From: Ga0077527 sp038144955
GTDB taxonomy: Bacteria > Pseudomonadota > Gammaproteobacteria > Burkholderiales > SG8-41
Direction of reading: 5' to 3'
Length of the DNA stretch: 24,513 nt
Assembly (NCBI GenBank): GCA_038144955.1
Contig: JAYQOT010000034.1
Span: 1 to 24,513, forward strand
The number at the start of each line of letters is the position of its first letter. Positions within the stretch are counted from its first letter, which is position 1. Positions 22,442 to 24,513 of the stretch are shown piece after piece. The notes beneath the pieces were generated by a model. It was not told the origin of the DNA. It did not search any database and saw only the letters and a list, made by a program, of their open reading frames with translations. The translations under genes were made by a program, and so were the position numbers.

Positions 22442-23719
22442 TCAGGAGGAGGACCGTGCCGCAACGGGTGCGGCATATCGATCGCGCACGTACTGGTCAA
22501 TGATGCGCTGAAAATCCTCGGCGATGGTCTCGCCTTTCAGCGTCACTGTTTTGACCCCGTCTACAAACACCGGCGCCACCGGCGTCTCACCCGAACCCGG
22601 GAGACTGATGCCGATATTGGCCTGCTTGCTTTCACCGGGACCGTTGACCACGCAGCCCATCACGGCGACATGCATTTCCTCGACACCCGGATATTTTCCG
22701 CGCCACTCGGGCATCTGCGCGCGCAGGTAGCCCTGGATGCGATCGGCCAGTTCCTGGAACACGGTACTGGTGGTGCGTCCGCAGCCAGGACAGGCGATGA
22801 CCAGGGGCGCAAAAGAACGCAGCCCCATGGTCTGCAGCATTTCCTGAGCCACGATCACCTCGCGGGTGCGGTCGCCGCCCGGTTCAGGCGTCAGTGACAC
22901 GCGTATGGTGTCGCCGATGCCTTCCTGCAGCAGCACTGCCATTGCCGCAGTCGAGGCCACGATGCCCTTCGAACCCATGCCGGCCTCGGTCAGTCCGAGA
23001 TGTAGTGGATAGTCACAACGGCGCGCCAGGTCGCGATACACCGCGATCAAATCCTGCACGCCGCTGACTTTGCACGAAAGGATTATTCGATCATGCGGCA
23101 ATCCCAGCGCCTCGGCCTGGCGTGCACTGTCGAGCGCCGACATGACCAGCGCTTCGCGCATCACCACTGATGCATCCTTGGGCTGTGCAGCACGGCCGTT
23201 CTCGTCCATCATCCGCGCCAGCAATTCCTGGTCCAGGCTGCCCCAGTTGACGCCGATGCGCACCGGCTTGTTCAGCCTGCAGGCAAAATCGATCATCGTG
23301 GCGAACTGTTCGTCGCGTTTCGATCCCTTGCCGACGTTGCCGGGATTGATGCGCAGCTTGGCCAGTGCTTCAGCACAGGCGGGATGCTGGGTCAGCAGCC
23401 GGTGTCCGTTGAAATGGAAATCACCCACCAGAGGCACATTGACGCCGCGCTTGTCCAGTTGCTCGCGGATAAACGGCACCGCCGCGGCAGCATCTGCATT
23501 GTTGACGGTGACCCGCACCATCTCGGACCCGGCACGAGCCAATGCCGCCACCTGGGCCACTGTCGCCGGGATATCAGCCGTGTCGGTATTGGTCATCGAC
23601 TGCACGACGACAGGCGCCCCGCCGCCGACCATCACGGCGCCTATCCTGACGCCTGCGCTGGCACGGCGGGCAGATGGTCCGAATTCAGGTAAACAGGGCG
23701 TGGCGGACATATCCGTCAT
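22442..23719 (-). CDS. ispG: 4-hydroxy-3-methylbut-2-en-1-yl diphosphate synthase (IspG/GcpE)
   Basis: A 425-residue iron-sulfur enzyme of the non-mevalonate (MEP) isoprenoid pathway that reduces and opens methylerythritol cyclodiphosphate. A TIM-barrel N-terminal part (GAVMVGGGAPVVVQSMTNTD, then PLVGDFHFN) leads to the cluster domain. The 4Fe-4S ligands are Cys310 and Cys313 (ACPGCGR), Cys356 (MGCVVNGPGE) and Glu363. It is longer than the 372-residue E. coli enzyme, in line with other betaproteobacterial forms. The ATG overlaps the rodZ stop by 4 bases (ATGA). Confidence 0.97.
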   Translation of the reverse strand: MTDMSATPCLPEFGPSARRASAGVRIGAVMVGGGAPVVVQSMTNTDTADIPATVAQVAALARAGSEMVRVTVNNADAAAAVPFIREQLDKRGVNVPLVGDFHFNGHRLLTQHPACAEALAKLRINPGNVGKGSKRDEQFATMIDFACRLNKPVRIGVNWGSLDQELLARMMDENGRAAQPKDASVVMREALVMSALDSARQAEALGLPHDRIILSCKVSGVQDLIAVYRDLARRCDYPLHLGLTEAGMGSKGIVASTAAMAVLLQEGIGDTIRVSLTPEPGGDRTREVIVAQEMLQTMGLRSFAPLVIACPGCGRTTSTVFQELADRIQGYLRAQMPEWRGKYPGVEEMHVAVMGCVVNGPGESKQANIGISLPGSGETPVAPVFVDGVKTVTLKGETIAEDFQRIIDQYVRDRYAAPVAARSSS

Positions 23720-24513
23720 TCCAAGGTGAGGCGCGCCACTTCGATCCGGGTATGCGGCGCAAGATCGACAGCATTGCCGTTGTAGTTCAGGCGTACACCA
23801 CGGGCGTTGCCTATGACGAGGCTGAACGGCGATTGCCCCTGCACATGTTGCTCGCTGCCTGCCGGATTGAGCTGCGAAAACAGAATGCGGTTGTTGCGGT
23901 CACGGACCTCGACCCATGACTCGATGTCGAAGGTGAAATGCAGCCCGCTGCGGGCAGGTGTCGCAACAGGAGCCGCTTCAATGGGTGCCTTGGCCGCAGG
24001 CGCCGCTTCGGCTGGAGCAGCCGCGACCACCCCGGATTCCTTCGCGGTTTCGGGTTTATCGGACTGCGCCGGGACTGCCGGGGCAGGCACTGTAACGGGA
24101 GCCTGCGGCACAGCCGGAACGCTTTTGGCAACCGGAGGCGGCGCAGTGGACAGCGGTGAACTCAGCAAGTCGGCCACGACGACTGCGACGATGACCAGCA
24201 AAAGCACAGCCAGATACGCGGGCCACCTGACCTTTCCTTTCGCCGGGAAAGGAATGTTATGGGATCGCGGCACGGCAGCCATGGCCGAAGTGCCTTTGCG
24301 CTCGAGTTCCAGGCCGGCAACCAGCGCATCCCCGTCAAGGTCGAGTAAACGAGCATAGTTACGGACAAAACCGCGCACGAATACCGGCCCCGGCAGGCGG
24401 TCGTAGGCTTCAGCTTCAAGCGCTTCGACCTGAGATACCGAAAGCTTGAGTTGCAGCGCCACGTCGGCCACACTCAACTGCTTCTGCACACGCGCCTCCG
24501 CGAGCACCCGCCC
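23716..24513 (-). CDS. rodZ: Cell-shape protein RodZ (5' end cut by window edge)
   Basis: 265 residues are visible, in frame to the edge; the real start lies outside. A Cro/CI-type helix-turn-helix domain (about 1-70, with LSVADVALQLKLS and EAEAYDRLPG) binds MreB. A membrane helix (about 98-117) follows a basic stretch. A periplasmic Pro/Ala-rich linker of about 65 residues precedes the C-terminal beta domain (DUF4115, from about residue 190, with WVEVRDRNNRILFSQL). RodZ links MreB filaments to the cell-wall elongation machinery. A GTG near 24507 could be read as a start, but the frame stays open and family members extend further upstream. Confidence 0.93.
   Translation of the reverse strand, partial: GRVLAEARVQKQLSVADVALQLKLSVSQVEALEAEAYDRLPGPVFVRGFVRNYARLLDLDGDALVAGLELERKGTSAMAAVPRSHNIPFPAKGKVRWPAYLAVLLLVIVAVVVADLLSSPLSTAPPPVAKSVPAVPQAPVTVPAPAVPAQSDKPETAKESGVVAAAPAEAAPAAKAPIEAAPVATPARSGLHFTFDIESWVEVRDRNNRILFSQLNPAGSEQHVQGQSPFSLVIGNARGVRLNYNGNAVDLAPHTRIEVARLTLE

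Noticed and set aside
1..24513. CRISPR array, insertion sequence, integrase or toxin-antitoxin pair
   Set aside because: No regularly spaced repeats, transposase-like frames, attachment-site duplication at the tRNA, or small overlapping gene pairs of that kind are visible.

Overview
This is chromosomal core DNA from a GC-rich betaproteobacterium. The pointers are HisZ next to PurA, a DnaB leader next to the rpsF-priB-rpsR-rplI operon, PriB-type primosomal protein N, and one continuous array of two gene clusters that are far apart in E. coli (rodZ-ispG-hisS-yfgM-bamB-der and hfq-hflX-hflK-hflC-purA-rnr-rlmB-rpsF). I cannot name the genus. All protein genes lie on the minus strand; the only plus-strand gene is a tRNA-Leu.

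In the direction of transcription (high to low coordinates): rodZ (5' end cut by the window), ispG, hisS, a YfgM-like protein, bamB and der form a tight operon with 1-4 base overlaps or short gaps, covering cell shape, isoprenoid synthesis, histidyl-tRNA charging, outer-membrane assembly and ribosome assembly. Next come hfq, hflX, hflK, hflC, a DUF2065 gene, hisZ and purA. tRNA-Leu(CAG) is divergent and sits between purA and rnr. rnr (RNase R) and rlmB (23S rRNA methyltransferase) follow.

Between rlmB and the ribosomal operon lies an accessory insertion of about 6.2 kb. It is a two-partner secretion pair: tpsA, a 1479-residue filamentous-haemagglutinin-like exoprotein, and tpsB, its outer-membrane transporter. 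A strong intrinsic terminator separates them. The window ends with rpsF-priB-rpsR-rplI, a terminator, and the first 28 codons of dnaB.

I found no novel defence system, mobile element or CRISPR array. The points most worth a second look are: very AT-rich islets (15-18% G+C) directly upstream of the starts of dnaB, tpsB, rlmB and purA, with a shorter one before hflX, two pairs of which share near-identical 17-23 base sequences; the insertion of the TPS pair into a normally conserved cluster with a terminator between its genes; a TpsA C-terminus with one penultimate cysteine instead of the cysteine pair known from HMW1; a tRNA promoter abutting the rnr start codon; and a strong hairpin in the rpsF leader.
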